Source: CAZGOM01 sp964527265
GTDB lineage: Bacteria; Planctomycetota; Phycisphaerae; Phycisphaerales; Phycisphaeraceae
Assembly: GCA_964527265.1 (NCBI GenBank)
Contig: CAZGOM010000263.1
Location: forward strand, 1-6,507
Direction: 5' to 3'
Length of the DNA stretch: 6,507 nt
Part shown: positions 1 through 5,120 of the stretch, in pieces
How the letters are laid out: every line of letters starts with the position of its first letter
Numbering within the stretch: the first letter of the stretch is position 1
Notes under the pieces: generated by a model
Seen by the model: only the letters and a program-made list of their open reading frames with translations
Database searches by the model: none
Told to the model about the DNA's origin: nothing
Program-made: the position numbers and the translations under genes

Positions 1-764
1 CTCTCCTCCTGCACCGCCCAAAGCGCCGCATACTTCAACTGCGTGCTCACCGCCGCCTTCTGCGCAATCAATAACCCAAACTCTCCATCCCAGATCCCGC
101 CCTTCAAAATGTAGCTCTTCCAGAACGCCGCCCACGGCCTGAGCACCAGATCAATCCCATTCGACCGCTTCCCCCGCGCATACATCTGCTCCGCCGTGTC
201 CTTCAACCGCTCATCCAGCCGCTTGCCCGAAAAATAATCCGACCACCCCACCGTCGACACCCGCTTGTGTTCAATCCACCCACCAAAATTCTTCTCTCGG
301 CTCTTATCCTTCACCCGCCTGCCGTCATGCAGCACCTCATCCACCCACACCACATTCTTCCGGTTAAACAATCGACTGATCCGGTCCGGCCACCACGCCC
401 GCACAAACCGGCCGTAAATGTAGTTCTTCCTCGGAATCCAAAACAAATCCGTCTTCTCAAACGCAGCATCCCCCAGCCCCTTCAACTCCTTCAAAAACTC
501 CGGTGAACACTCTTCATCGCTGTCCAGGATGAAGATCCAGTCATTCTTCGCCAGCCCCGTCGCAAACTGCTTCTGCCCCGTGTGCCCTCGCCACGGCTCC
601 TGCACGTAATTCGTCGCATACCTCTGCGCAATCTCCGGCGTCCGATCCTTCGACCCCGAATCCACAATCAAAATCTCATCCGCCCACGACACCGACTGGC
701 ACGCCGCCTCCAGCGTGTCTTCCGAATTCGCACAACAAATAATCACGCTGATCGGCGGAGCCAT
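1..764 (-). CDS. Family 2 glycosyltransferase, LPS-core (WaaE/KdtX) type, C-terminus cut off by the window edge
   Basis: I translated the minus strand from the ATG at 764; 254 codons stay open to the left edge, so the C-terminus is missing. The protein begins MAPPISVIICCANSEDTLEA, a GT-A fold nucleotide-binding start. Family hallmarks follow: DSGSKDRT at about residues 35-42 and the metal-binding DSDEE at 81-85. Later come WWPDRISRLFNR (124-135), EVLHD (143-147), IEH (164-166) and a C-terminal YILKGGIWDGEFGL segment (218-231), which match the WaaE/KdtX-like branch that adds sugars to lipopolysaccharide core or related glycans at the inner face of the membrane. The exact sugar and acceptor cannot be read. 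A modest ribosome-binding site (AAGGG) lies about 10 nt upstream. The start is only 17 nt after the toxin stop, so read-through transcription is possible. Family assignment is strong; the substrate is unknown. Confidence 0.88.
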   Translation of the reverse strand, partial: MAPPISVIICCANSEDTLEAACQSVSWADEILIVDSGSKDRTPEIAQRYATNYVQEPWRGHTGQKQFATGLAKNDWIFILDSDEECSPEFLKELKGLGDAAFEKTDLFWIPRKNYIYGRFVRAWWPDRISRLFNRKNVVWVDEVLHDGRRVKDKSREKNFGGWIEHKRVSTVGWSDYFSGKRLDERLKDTAEQMYARGKRSNGIDLVLRPWAAFWKSYILKGGIWDGEFGLLIAQKAAVSTQLKYAALWAVQEE

Positions 765-781
765 CGTCTGCAATCACCCTT

Positions 782-1216
782 TTAAGTCGCAGTCCAGTCT
801 TCAACCCGAAGCCCCGCAATTTTACCAAAATCCTTCAGGTTACGACTTATAAGCACGGCATTTTGCGATACAGCTATAGCCGCAATCTTCAAATCACAGA
901 CTCCAATGCGTATTTTGAGGGATCGAAACCGCTCAAATTCCGTCCCAGCAACAACATCAAAATCCAGAATCGTAAACGATTGGTAAGCGTTTAAGTGTTT
1001 CTTGAGTCGCGAATAAGCCTTGATCTGATGCGACAAGTCTCCTGACTTGGCCAAATACGCAAGCCAGCCTCGCGTTTGCTCCTCATACGTCACGATAGTG
1101 GTGACAAGCTCATCTTGTTCTTCAAGTTCCAACACGCGACTATGAAGAGACCGATACTCGCGAGAGTCAGGCCTTTCCGCAATAGAGAAGACATCCGTAT
1201 CAAGGATGTAAATCAC
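782..1216 (-). CDS. PIN-domain toxin (VapC-like), probable ribonuclease
   Basis: The 144-aa protein has a PIN-fold arrangement. It opens with MIYILDTDVFS (acidic residues D6 and D8), followed by E45 in TYEE, D108 in GVCDLKIAAIA, and a C-terminal VLISRNLKDF with D129. These match the conserved metal-binding acidic residues of PIN nucleases, which in VapC toxins cleave tRNA, rRNA or mRNA. The length is normal for the family. The start codon is GTG and overlaps the antitoxin stop by four bases (GTGA), indicating translational coupling within a two-gene operon with antitoxin first, the usual type II order. Codon use is mixed and less C-ending than in the ribosomal and sulfur genes, consistent with horizontal acquisition. 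The RNA target cannot be predicted. Confidence 0.88.
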   Translation of the reverse strand: MIYILDTDVFSIAERPDSREYRSLHSRVLELEEQDELVTTIVTYEEQTRGWLAYLAKSGDLSHQIKAYSRLKKHLNAYQSFTILDFDVVAGTEFERFRSLKIRIGVCDLKIAAIAVSQNAVLISRNLKDFGKIAGLRVEDWTAT

Positions 1217-1437
1217 TTCGAGCGTCCCGGTAATTTTGGCTTCTTATCCTGCGATTTCCGCCATTGAAGTCCAAGACGGGCTGCTTCGCGGGATGCGGCA
1301 TCGTCTTCAAAAGTCCCATGAATGCGTTCTAAGGCATGCACAGGATGCTTTTTAGTTGTGGTCGCGCGCTCGGCTTTCAGATCCGCTATCTCGCGTTCCA
1401 CCGCAGCAATCCGCTTTTCCAGTTCACTCGTTGTCAT
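1213..1437 (-). CDS. Probable antitoxin paired with the PIN toxin; small coiled-coil protein
   Basis: This 74-aa protein lies directly upstream of the PIN toxin and overlaps it by 4 bp. Residues 4-24 (ELEKRIAAVEREIADLKAER) form a likely coiled coil, with hydrophobic residues at L6, I10, V13, I17 and L20. Residues 34-62 (HALERIHGTFEDDAASREAA and onward to the Arg-Lys at 60-61) resemble the toxin-wrapping tail found in small proteins paired with PIN toxins. The end is basic (KKPKLPGRSK). I see no clear AbrB, ribbon-helix-helix or Phd/YefM DNA-binding domain, so autoregulation, if present, would use a different arrangement. A good ribosome-binding site (AAAGGA, complement of 1445-1450) precedes the ATG. 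The antitoxin role comes mainly from position and overlap. Confidence 0.72.
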   Translation of the reverse strand: MTTSELEKRIAAVEREIADLKAERATTTKKHPVHALERIHGTFEDDAASREAARLGLQWRKSQDKKPKLPGRSK

Positions 1438-1561
1438 GGAGATGTCCTTTTACCTGTAGTATCTTACCCCACCATTTTTCAAAACACCCATGAAAATTTC
1501 GCTTACGACAACTCCAAACTTGGCCTTCAACCTGTTGCCCATCGACTGCTGGATGGCCCGC

Positions 1562-1606
1562 AAATCCTGCAAATCTCACAAATCCGATAAAAATCTGAAT
1601 CTTGTT
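1562..1606. repeat. Run of five degenerate 9-bp units (AAATCNNNN type)
   Basis: Successive 9-base units read AAATCCTGC, AAATCTCAC, AAATCCGAT, AAAAATCTG and AATCTTGTT. The same AATCTTGTA/AATCGTGTA periodicity occurs at 5531-5557 in the repeat beside the GxxExxY gene, and an identical 11-mer, TAAAAATCTGA, occurs at 1588-1598 and 5547-5557. The run sits in the divergent spacer between the antitoxin gene and rpsL, upstream of the rpsL promoter. It may be a degenerate copy or relic of the same repeat family. The 9-base period is directly visible; the origin is inference. Confidence 0.55.
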
Positions 1607-1627
1607 CGTTCTTCACGCCCCTCCCAG

Positions 1628-1656
1628 TTGCAACCAACTCTGCCTTGTGACATAAT
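1628..1656 (+). promoter_or_regulatory. Sigma-70-type promoter for rpsL-rpsG
   Basis: A -35 box TTGCAA (1628-1633), a 17-bp spacer and a -10 box CATAAT (1651-1656) preceded by an extended TGA element (1648-1650). The predicted start point is near 1663, giving a leader of only about 20 nt before the rpsL ATG. That leaves just enough room for the ribosome-binding site AGAGGT at 1675-1680. Confidence 0.62.
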
Positions 1657-1684
1657 GGTCGACTCGCAGAACTTAGAGGTAACT

Positions 1685-2059
1685 ATGCCCACGATTAACC
1701 AACTGGTCCGCAAACCCCGCCGCGACGTTGAAAACAAGTCCAAGGTCAAAGACCTTGCGGCATGCCCGCAGAAGCGTGGCGTTTGTCTCCAGGTCAAGGT
1801 CGTCACCCCCAAGAAGCCGAACTCCGCGCAGCGCAAAGTTTGCCGCGTTCGTCTCTCTAACGGTAAAGAAGTCACCGCCTACATCGGCGGCGAAGGCCAC
1901 AACCTCCAGGAACACTCAATCGTCCTGGTCCGCGGTGGCCGCGTTCGCGACCTTCCCGGTGTGCGCTACCACGTCGTCCGCGGCACACTCGACTGCCTCG
2001 GCGTCGAAGGCCGCAAAAAAGGCCGCTCCAAGTACGGCGTCAAGCAAGCTTCCAAGTAA
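1685..2059 (+). CDS. rpsL: 30S ribosomal protein S12
   Basis: The 124-aa product has exactly the E. coli S12 length and shares its signature blocks: NQLVRKPR (5-12), CPQKRGVC (27-34), TPKKPNSAQRKVCRVRLSNG (41-60), YIGGEGHNLQEHS (66-78) and GGRVRDLPGVRYH (84-96). S12 lines the decoding centre of the small subunit and influences translational accuracy. I chose the ATG at 1685 because AGAGGT lies 4 nt before it and the protein then aligns end to end; the upstream in-frame ATG at 1490 would add 65 residues of non-S12 sequence. Lys43 is the sensitive-type residue, but the E. coli Lys88 position is Arg here, a change linked to streptomycin resistance in E. coli and mycobacteria. Asp89, the RimO methylthiolation site in E. 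coli, is present. Confidence 0.98.
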   Translation: MPTINQLVRKPRRDVENKSKVKDLAACPQKRGVCLQVKVVTPKKPNSAQRKVCRVRLSNGKEVTAYIGGEGHNLQEHSIVLVRGGRVRDLPGVRYHVVRGTLDCLGVEGRKKGRSKYGVKQASK

Positions 2060-2118
2060 TTCCTACTTGGCCCGCGCTGACAAAGTCTTGCGAATTACGC
2101 CCAAAACCGTTTTTCCCT

Positions 2119-2140
2119 CCGGCGCTCACGTGAGCGCCGG
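2119..2140. repeat. Perfect 22-bp palindrome between rpsL and rpsG
   Basis: An 11+11 perfect inverted repeat (left arm CCGGCGCTCAC) centred on ACGT. As RNA it would form a nine-base-pair GC-rich stem closed by a four-base loop. It is followed by TTGTATC rather than a U tract, so it is not a standard intrinsic terminator. It could be a processing or attenuating hairpin, an mRNA-stabilising element, or a DNA-level operator. Confidence 0.7.
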
Positions 2141-2156
2141 TTGTATCTGGCAAGTA

Positions 2157-2215
2157 ATCCGATTCGGTCGCCAGCCAATCGGGTGAACATTAAGACTCTG
2201 GATCAACCCCAGAGT
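2157..2215 (+). promoter_or_regulatory. Two further stem-loops ahead of rpsG, possible ribosomal-protein regulatory leader
   Basis: The stem CCGATT (2159-2164) pairs with AATCGG (2177-2182) and can be extended by two pairs outward. The stem ACTCTGG (2195-2201) pairs with CCAGAGT (2209-2215) around a 7-nt loop. The second ends 17 nt before the rpsG ribosome-binding site. Together with the palindrome at 2119-2140 they make the 185-nt rpsL-rpsG spacer strongly foldable. In E. coli, S7 binds the rpsL-rpsG spacer to repress translation, so a feedback site is plausible here, but I see no specific sequence match to the E. coli site. Confidence 0.4.
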
Positions 2216-2244
2216 GGATGAGCCCAACCCAAAGAGGTACTCAC

Positions 2245-2721
2245 ATGGCAGGTCGCATCACTCACGCAGAAAAGCAGCTCCGCCCCGACCAACGCTACGG
2301 CAACAAGGTCGTCTCCCGCTTCATCAACTGCATCATGGTCGACGGCAAGAAGGCCGTTGCCGAGCGCGTCTTCTACGACGCCATGGACGAAATCCAGAAG
2401 CGCACCAACGGCGCCCCCACCGCCCTTGAAGTCTTCGAAAAAGCCCTCGACAACGTCCGCCCCGAATTTGAAGTCCGCTCCAAGCGCGTCGGTGGCGCCA
2501 ACTACCAAGTCCCCATGTCCGTCAACAAGAAGCGCCAGCAGTCCCTGGCCTTCCGCTGGATCATCAACGCCGCCCGCGACGAAAAGGGCCGCCCGATGTA
2601 CCTCCGCCTCGCCAAGGAACTCATGGACGCCTCCAAGAACGAAGGCAAGGCCGTCCAGACCCGCGAACAAACACACCGCATGGCCGAAGCCAACAAGGCA
2701 TTCGCCCACTTCGCCTGGTAA
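2245..2721 (+). CDS. rpsG: 30S ribosomal protein S7
   Basis: The 158-aa product is close to the usual S7 length of 156. Diagnostic blocks are LRPDQRYGNKVVSRFINCIM (12-31), DGKKAVAERVFYDA (33-46), EVRSKRVGGANYQVP (76-90), RWIINAAR (104-111) and the C-terminal ANKAFAHFAW (149-158). S7 nucleates assembly of the 30S head by binding the 3' domain of 16S rRNA and contacts tRNA at the E site. The ATG at 2245 follows an AGAGG ribosome-binding site (2233-2237) with 7-nt spacing and gives the conserved N-terminus; an in-frame ATG at 2218 would lie upstream of that site. The C-terminus has Ala where many S7 proteins have Arg (HFRW or HYRW). The gene pairs with rpsL but lacks the usual downstream fusA and tuf, since a terminator follows at once. 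Confidence 0.98.
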   Translation: MAGRITHAEKQLRPDQRYGNKVVSRFINCIMVDGKKAVAERVFYDAMDEIQKRTNGAPTALEVFEKALDNVRPEFEVRSKRVGGANYQVPMSVNKKRQQSLAFRWIINAARDEKGRPMYLRLAKELMDASKNEGKAVQTREQTHRMAEANKAFAHFAW

Positions 2722-2749
2722 TACCAGCCGATACGGTCCAAAATACTGC

Positions 2750-2779
2750 AAAAAAGGTTGCCCCACGGCAACCTTTTTT
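2750..2779. terminator. Intrinsic terminator after rpsG, symmetric and possibly bidirectional
   Basis: GGTTGCC (2756-2762) pairs with GGCAACC (2767-2773) around a CCAC loop, followed by six Ts (2774-2779). Six As (2750-2755) precede the stem and extend it or serve as a U tract on the other strand. It starts 28 nt after the rpsG stop and closes the rpsL-rpsG transcript. Confidence 0.93.
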
Positions 2780-2819
2780 GTTTAATTTCCTGAGGCTGTT
2801 CCTTTCCCTTCTGACACCC

Positions 2820-2825
2820 TAAAAT
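2820..2825 (+). promoter_or_regulatory. Possible -10 box just ahead of the Uma2 gene
   Basis: TAAAAT ends 5 nt before the ATG at 2831, so a transcript from it would start at or very near the start codon. No Shine-Dalgarno sequence is visible in the preceding 20 nt and no good -35 box is found. This hints at leaderless translation but is weak evidence from a six-base match. Confidence 0.25.
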
Positions 2826-2830
2826 CAGTC

Positions 2831-3391
2831 ATGCACAAAGCCACCCAAACTCTGATGACCCAAGAGCAATTGCTGGACCTTCCCAGCGACGGGATGCGCC
2901 ATGAACTCATCAAGGGGGAGCTGACGACCATGACACCAGCTGAAACCGAACATGGCAAAATCGCCTTATGGATCAGTCGAATTCTCGCAACGCACATTGC
3001 GGTGAATGCCTTGGGCGATACGTTCGTCGCTGAGACAGGCTTTCTCATTGAATCTGATCCTGACACCGTCCGCGCTCCGGATTTCGCCTTTATCGCCGCA
3101 GCCCGCCTCCAATCCCCCACACCAAAAGGCTTCTTCCACGGTGCACCCGATCTCGCCATTGAGGTCCTCTCACCCAGCGACCGCATCATCGAAGTAGAAG
3201 ACAAAATCCAGCAATGGCTCACCGCCGGCTGCCGTCAGGTCTGGATCGTCAGCCCCACTCGCCAAACCATCACCATCCATCAAAACAGCGCACAGCCACA
3301 AGTGCTCCACCCCAACGACGACATCCAGTCCCCCGATCTCCTCCCGGGCTTTCGGGTAAAGGTCAAAGACCTCTTCCCCCCCAGCCGATGA
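2831..3391 (+). CDS. Uma2-family (DUF820) PD-(D/E)xK endonuclease-like protein
   Basis: The 186-aa protein matches the Uma2 fold throughout: RHELIKGELTTMTPA (23-36), H41 at the start of the first helix, APDFAFI (82-88), PDLAIEVLSPSDR (106-118), EDKIQQWLTAGCRQVWIVSP (123-142) and LLPGFRVKVKDLF (170-182). The probable catalytic residues of the PD-(D/E)xK nuclease core are D84, E111 and K125, and E30 is also conserved; all are present, so the gene looks intact. Uma2 proteins are abundant in cyanobacteria, Planctomycetota and Chloroflexota, often in many copies, and their biological role is poorly known. It stands alone between the rpsG terminator and the riboswitch promoter, with codon use intermediate between the house genes and the GxxExxY gene. 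No clear ribosome-binding site precedes the ATG; Met9 is an alternative start that also lacks one. Confidence 0.9.
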   Translation: MHKATQTLMTQEQLLDLPSDGMRHELIKGELTTMTPAETEHGKIALWISRILATHIAVNALGDTFVAETGFLIESDPDTVRAPDFAFIAAARLQSPTPKGFFHGAPDLAIEVLSPSDRIIEVEDKIQQWLTAGCRQVWIVSPTRQTITIHQNSAQPQVLHPNDDIQSPDLLPGFRVKVKDLFPPSR

Positions 3392-3468
3392 AACCTGAAT
3401 CTTATTTCCCCATCCTCTTAATCATCCCCGATCCTCTCAATCCCAGTCAAAAATTCCCGATCTGAATC

Positions 3469-3497
3469 TTGATCGCAATCCCAACTTCCGCTATACT
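3469..3497 (+). promoter_or_regulatory. Sigma-70-type promoter for the SAM-riboswitch operon
   Basis: TTGATC (3469-3474), a 17-bp spacer and TATACT (3492-3497). The predicted start is near 3504, about 40 nt before the riboswitch aptamer. The 77 bp between the Uma2 stop and this promoter show nothing else except two copies of CTGAATCTT (3395-3403 and 3462-3470). Confidence 0.68.
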
Positions 3498-3505
3498 CTT
3501 CACTC

Positions 3506-3523
3506 TGTCCACTAAAATGGACA
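3506..3523. repeat. Inverted repeat at the predicted transcription start
   Basis: TGTCCA (3506-3511) and TGGACA (3518-3523) flank the six bases CTAAAA. It lies at roughly +2 to +20 of the predicted transcript. It could be a repressor operator or a 5'-end hairpin that protects the leader RNA. It is outside the riboswitch aptamer. Confidence 0.45.
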
Positions 3524-3543
3524 ACACAACTGAATAAACGCGA

Positions 3544-3671
3544 CTTATCAAGAGTGGTGGAGGGACAAGGCCCGACGAAACCACCGCAACCGTTCCCGGC
3601 GAAAGCCGGAAAAACAGGTGCGAAATCCTTCCCTGACAGTCCCATGTGGGCCTGCATCAGGGGAAGATAAG
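3544..3671 (+). promoter_or_regulatory. SAM-I (S-box) riboswitch aptamer
   Basis: The conserved S-box core is readable. P1 is CTTATC (3544-3549) with GATAAG (3666-3671). After AAGAG comes P2, GGTGG (3556-3560) with CCACC (3581-3585), enclosing the conserved GGGA (3562-3565), GGCCCGA (3569-3575) and GAAA (3577-3580), then GCAACC (3586-3591). P3 is CCGGC/GCCGG with a GAAA tetraloop (3596-3609). The conserved GGTGCGAAATCC follows at 3618-3629, and P4 is CCCTGA (3631-3636) with TCAGGG (3657-3662). SAM-I riboswitches bind S-adenosylmethionine and shut off methionine or SAM synthesis and transport genes when SAM is plentiful. Here the switch controls the PLP enzyme gene at 3771 and probably the downstream sulfur-carrier genes. 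Confidence 0.96.
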
Positions 3672-3694
3672 AGGCGGGTCAATCCCAGCGATTC

Positions 3695-3722
3695 AAGCCC
3701 CTTCTTATCAAGGGGCTTTTTT
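3695..3722 (+). terminator. Riboswitch expression platform: SAM-dependent intrinsic terminator
   Basis: AAGCCCCTT (3695-3703) pairs with AAGGGGCTT (3710-3718), and a run of six Ts follows (3717-3722). The six-base loop is CTTATC (3704-3709), identical to the 5' strand of aptamer helix P1, so it can pair with GATAAG (3666-3671) to form an antiterminator. With SAM bound, P1 holds GATAAG and the terminator forms; without SAM, GATAAG pairs with the loop and transcription continues into the gene. Confidence 0.92.
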
Positions 3723-3770
3723 CATTCCCGCACCGCCTACCAAGCCGTGCCACTGAATCCCGGAGAGACC

Positions 3771-5030
3771 ATGAGCTTCGTCAAAGCACTCAAATGTAAA
3801 GAATGCGGCGCTGAGTACGGCATTGAACCACGCACCATCTGCGATCACGACTTCGGCCCCGTCGAAGTCTCCTACGACTACGAAAAAATGAAGGGCAAGG
3901 TCACCCGCGCCTCCATCGAAGCAGGCCCCAAATCACTCTGGCGCTACCGCGACCTCCTCCCCATCGAAGGCCAGCCCAAGTCCGGCCTCCGCTCCGGCTT
4001 CACCCCCCTCATCAAAGCCGACAAGCTCGCCTATGAACTCGGCGTCAAAGAGCTCTACATCAAAGACGACTCCTGCAACTACCCCACCTACTCCTACAAA
4101 GACCGCGTCGTCGCCGTCGCCATCACCAAGGCCATCGAGTTCGGCTTTGACACCGTCGGCTGCGCCTCCACCGGCAACCTCGCCCACTCCGTCGCCGCCC
4201 ACGCCGCCATCGCCGGCCTCAAGACTTTCGTCATGATTCCCCACGATCTCGAAGAAGGCAAAATGGTCGGCATGGCGGTCTTTGGCCCCAACGTCGTCAA
4301 AATCAAAGGCAACTACGACGACGTCAACCGTCTCTGCGGCCAGATCGCCGACAAGTACAAATGGGCCATCGTCAACGTCAACCTCCGCCCCTTCTACACC
4401 GAAGGCGCCAAAACCCACGGCTTTGAAATCGCCGAACAACTCGGCTGGAAACTCCCACGCCACACCGTCGTCCCCGTCGCCGGCGGCACCATCCTCCCCA
4501 AAATCTACAAGGCCTACCAGGAATTCATCACCCTTGGCTTAGTCGAAGACAACAAGCCCGCCATGTACGCAGCCCAGGCCGCCGGTTGCAACCCCGTCGT
4601 CACCGCCATCCAGGCCGGCACCGACTTGTTCAAACCCCAGAAGCCCAACACCGTCGCCAAGAGCATCGCCATCGGCAACCCCGCTGACGGCTTTTACGTC
4701 CTCGACGTCATCAAGAAATCCAAGGGTTACGGCGAAAGCGCCACCGACCCCGAAATCATCGACGCCATCAAGCTCCTGGCCCGCACCGAAGGCGTCTTCA
4801 CCGAGCCCGCCGGCGGCACAACCCTCGCCTGCGCCATCAAACTCATCCAGTCCGGCAAAATCCCCAAGGACGAACCCATCTGCGTCTGCATCACCGGCAA
4901 CGGCCTCAAAACCGTCGAAGTCATGCAAGGCCAGTTCGAACAACACCCCGCCATCAACGCAAAAATGTCCGAATTCGACGCCCTCGTCGAAAAATTCGAC
5001 GCCGCCAACCTCACCCCCATCGGCAAGTAA
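3771..5030 (+). CDS. Threonine-synthase-family PLP enzyme under SAM riboswitch control, candidate homocysteine-forming enzyme
   Basis: The 419-aa protein is of fold-type II PLP enzyme, closest to threonine synthase. It has an N-terminal zinc-ribbon-like segment (C9, C12, C24, with D27 where a fourth Cys is expected). The PLP-binding lysine is K110 in PTYSYKDRVV (105-114); classical threonine synthases usually have PTGSFKDRG. The cofactor loops STGNLAHS (133-140), VPVAGGTILPK (234-244), EPAGGTT (345-351) and CITGNGLKT (373-381) follow. The ATG at 3771 has GGAGAG (3762-3767) at good spacing; an in-frame ATG at 3618 lies inside the riboswitch and is rejected. True threonine synthase makes threonine from O-phosphohomoserine. 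Control by a SAM-off switch and the neighbouring sulfur carrier and NIL genes instead suggest that sulfur is added to an activated homoserine to give homocysteine. The fold is certain; the reaction is inference and ordinary threonine synthase remains possible. Confidence 0.9.
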   Translation: MSFVKALKCKECGAEYGIEPRTICDHDFGPVEVSYDYEKMKGKVTRASIEAGPKSLWRYRDLLPIEGQPKSGLRSGFTPLIKADKLAYELGVKELYIKDDSCNYPTYSYKDRVVAVAITKAIEFGFDTVGCASTGNLAHSVAAHAAIAGLKTFVMIPHDLEEGKMVGMAVFGPNVVKIKGNYDDVNRLCGQIADKYKWAIVNVNLRPFYTEGAKTHGFEIAEQLGWKLPRHTVVPVAGGTILPKIYKAYQEFITLGLVEDNKPAMYAAQAAGCNPVVTAIQAGTDLFKPQKPNTVAKSIAIGNPADGFYVLDVIKKSKGYGESATDPEIIDAIKLLARTEGVFTEPAGGTTLACAIKLIQSGKIPKDEPICVCITGNGLKTVEVMQGQFEQHPAINAKMSEFDALVEKFDAANLTPIGK

Positions 5031-5040
5031 ATCCCAGAAC

Positions 5041-5077
5041 CTTACACGATTTACAAGATTCACCAAGATTTGCATGC
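5041..5077 (+). repeat. Left 37-bp imperfect inverted repeat flanking the GxxExxY gene
   Basis: The reverse complement of this segment matches 5514-5550 at 32 of 37 positions, with a perfect 20-base core (5042-5061 against 5530-5549). It starts 10 bp after the stop codon of the PLP enzyme gene. Confidence 0.85.
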
Positions 5078-5120
5078 TTGCCCTCTGTGCTCAGTAGGTC
5101 AATCCGCTTAATCACCGGTT

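Noticed and set aside
267..785. Plus-strand frames over the glycosyltransferase
   Set aside because: Pro/Arg/His-rich antisense translations without domain features; the minus-strand frame has a full set of glycosyltransferase motifs.
1456..1484. Promoter for the toxin-antitoxin pair (TTTTGA, 17 bp, TACTAC on the minus strand)
   Set aside because: The -10 matches consensus at only three of six bases and alternative pairings have poor spacing, so no box can be assigned with confidence.
1490..1684. In-frame upstream extension of rpsL from an ATG at 1490
   Set aside because: The extra 65 residues have no S12 similarity, cross the promoter at 1628-1656 and the 9-bp repeats, and the ATG at 1685 has a proper ribosome-binding site and the conserved N-terminus.
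2141..2194. A separate rpsG promoter in the rpsL-rpsG spacer
   Set aside because: TTGTAT and CATTAA elements exist, but neither has a partner box at 16-18 bp spacing.
2218..2244. Alternative rpsG start at 2218
   Set aside because: It precedes the AGAGG ribosome-binding site and adds nine residues not typical of S7.
3618..3770. In-frame upstream start of the PLP enzyme at 3618
   Set aside because: It lies inside the SAM riboswitch and runs through its terminator; the ATG at 3771 has GGAGAG upstream and a family-typical start.
3933..4463. Long open frames on the minus strand within the PLP enzyme gene, and similar ones opposite rpsG (2203-2766) and the NIL gene (5891-6265)
   Set aside because: Gly/Val/Asp/Ala-rich low-complexity translations caused by strong C-ending codon bias on the other strand; no motifs, and they overlap well-supported genes.
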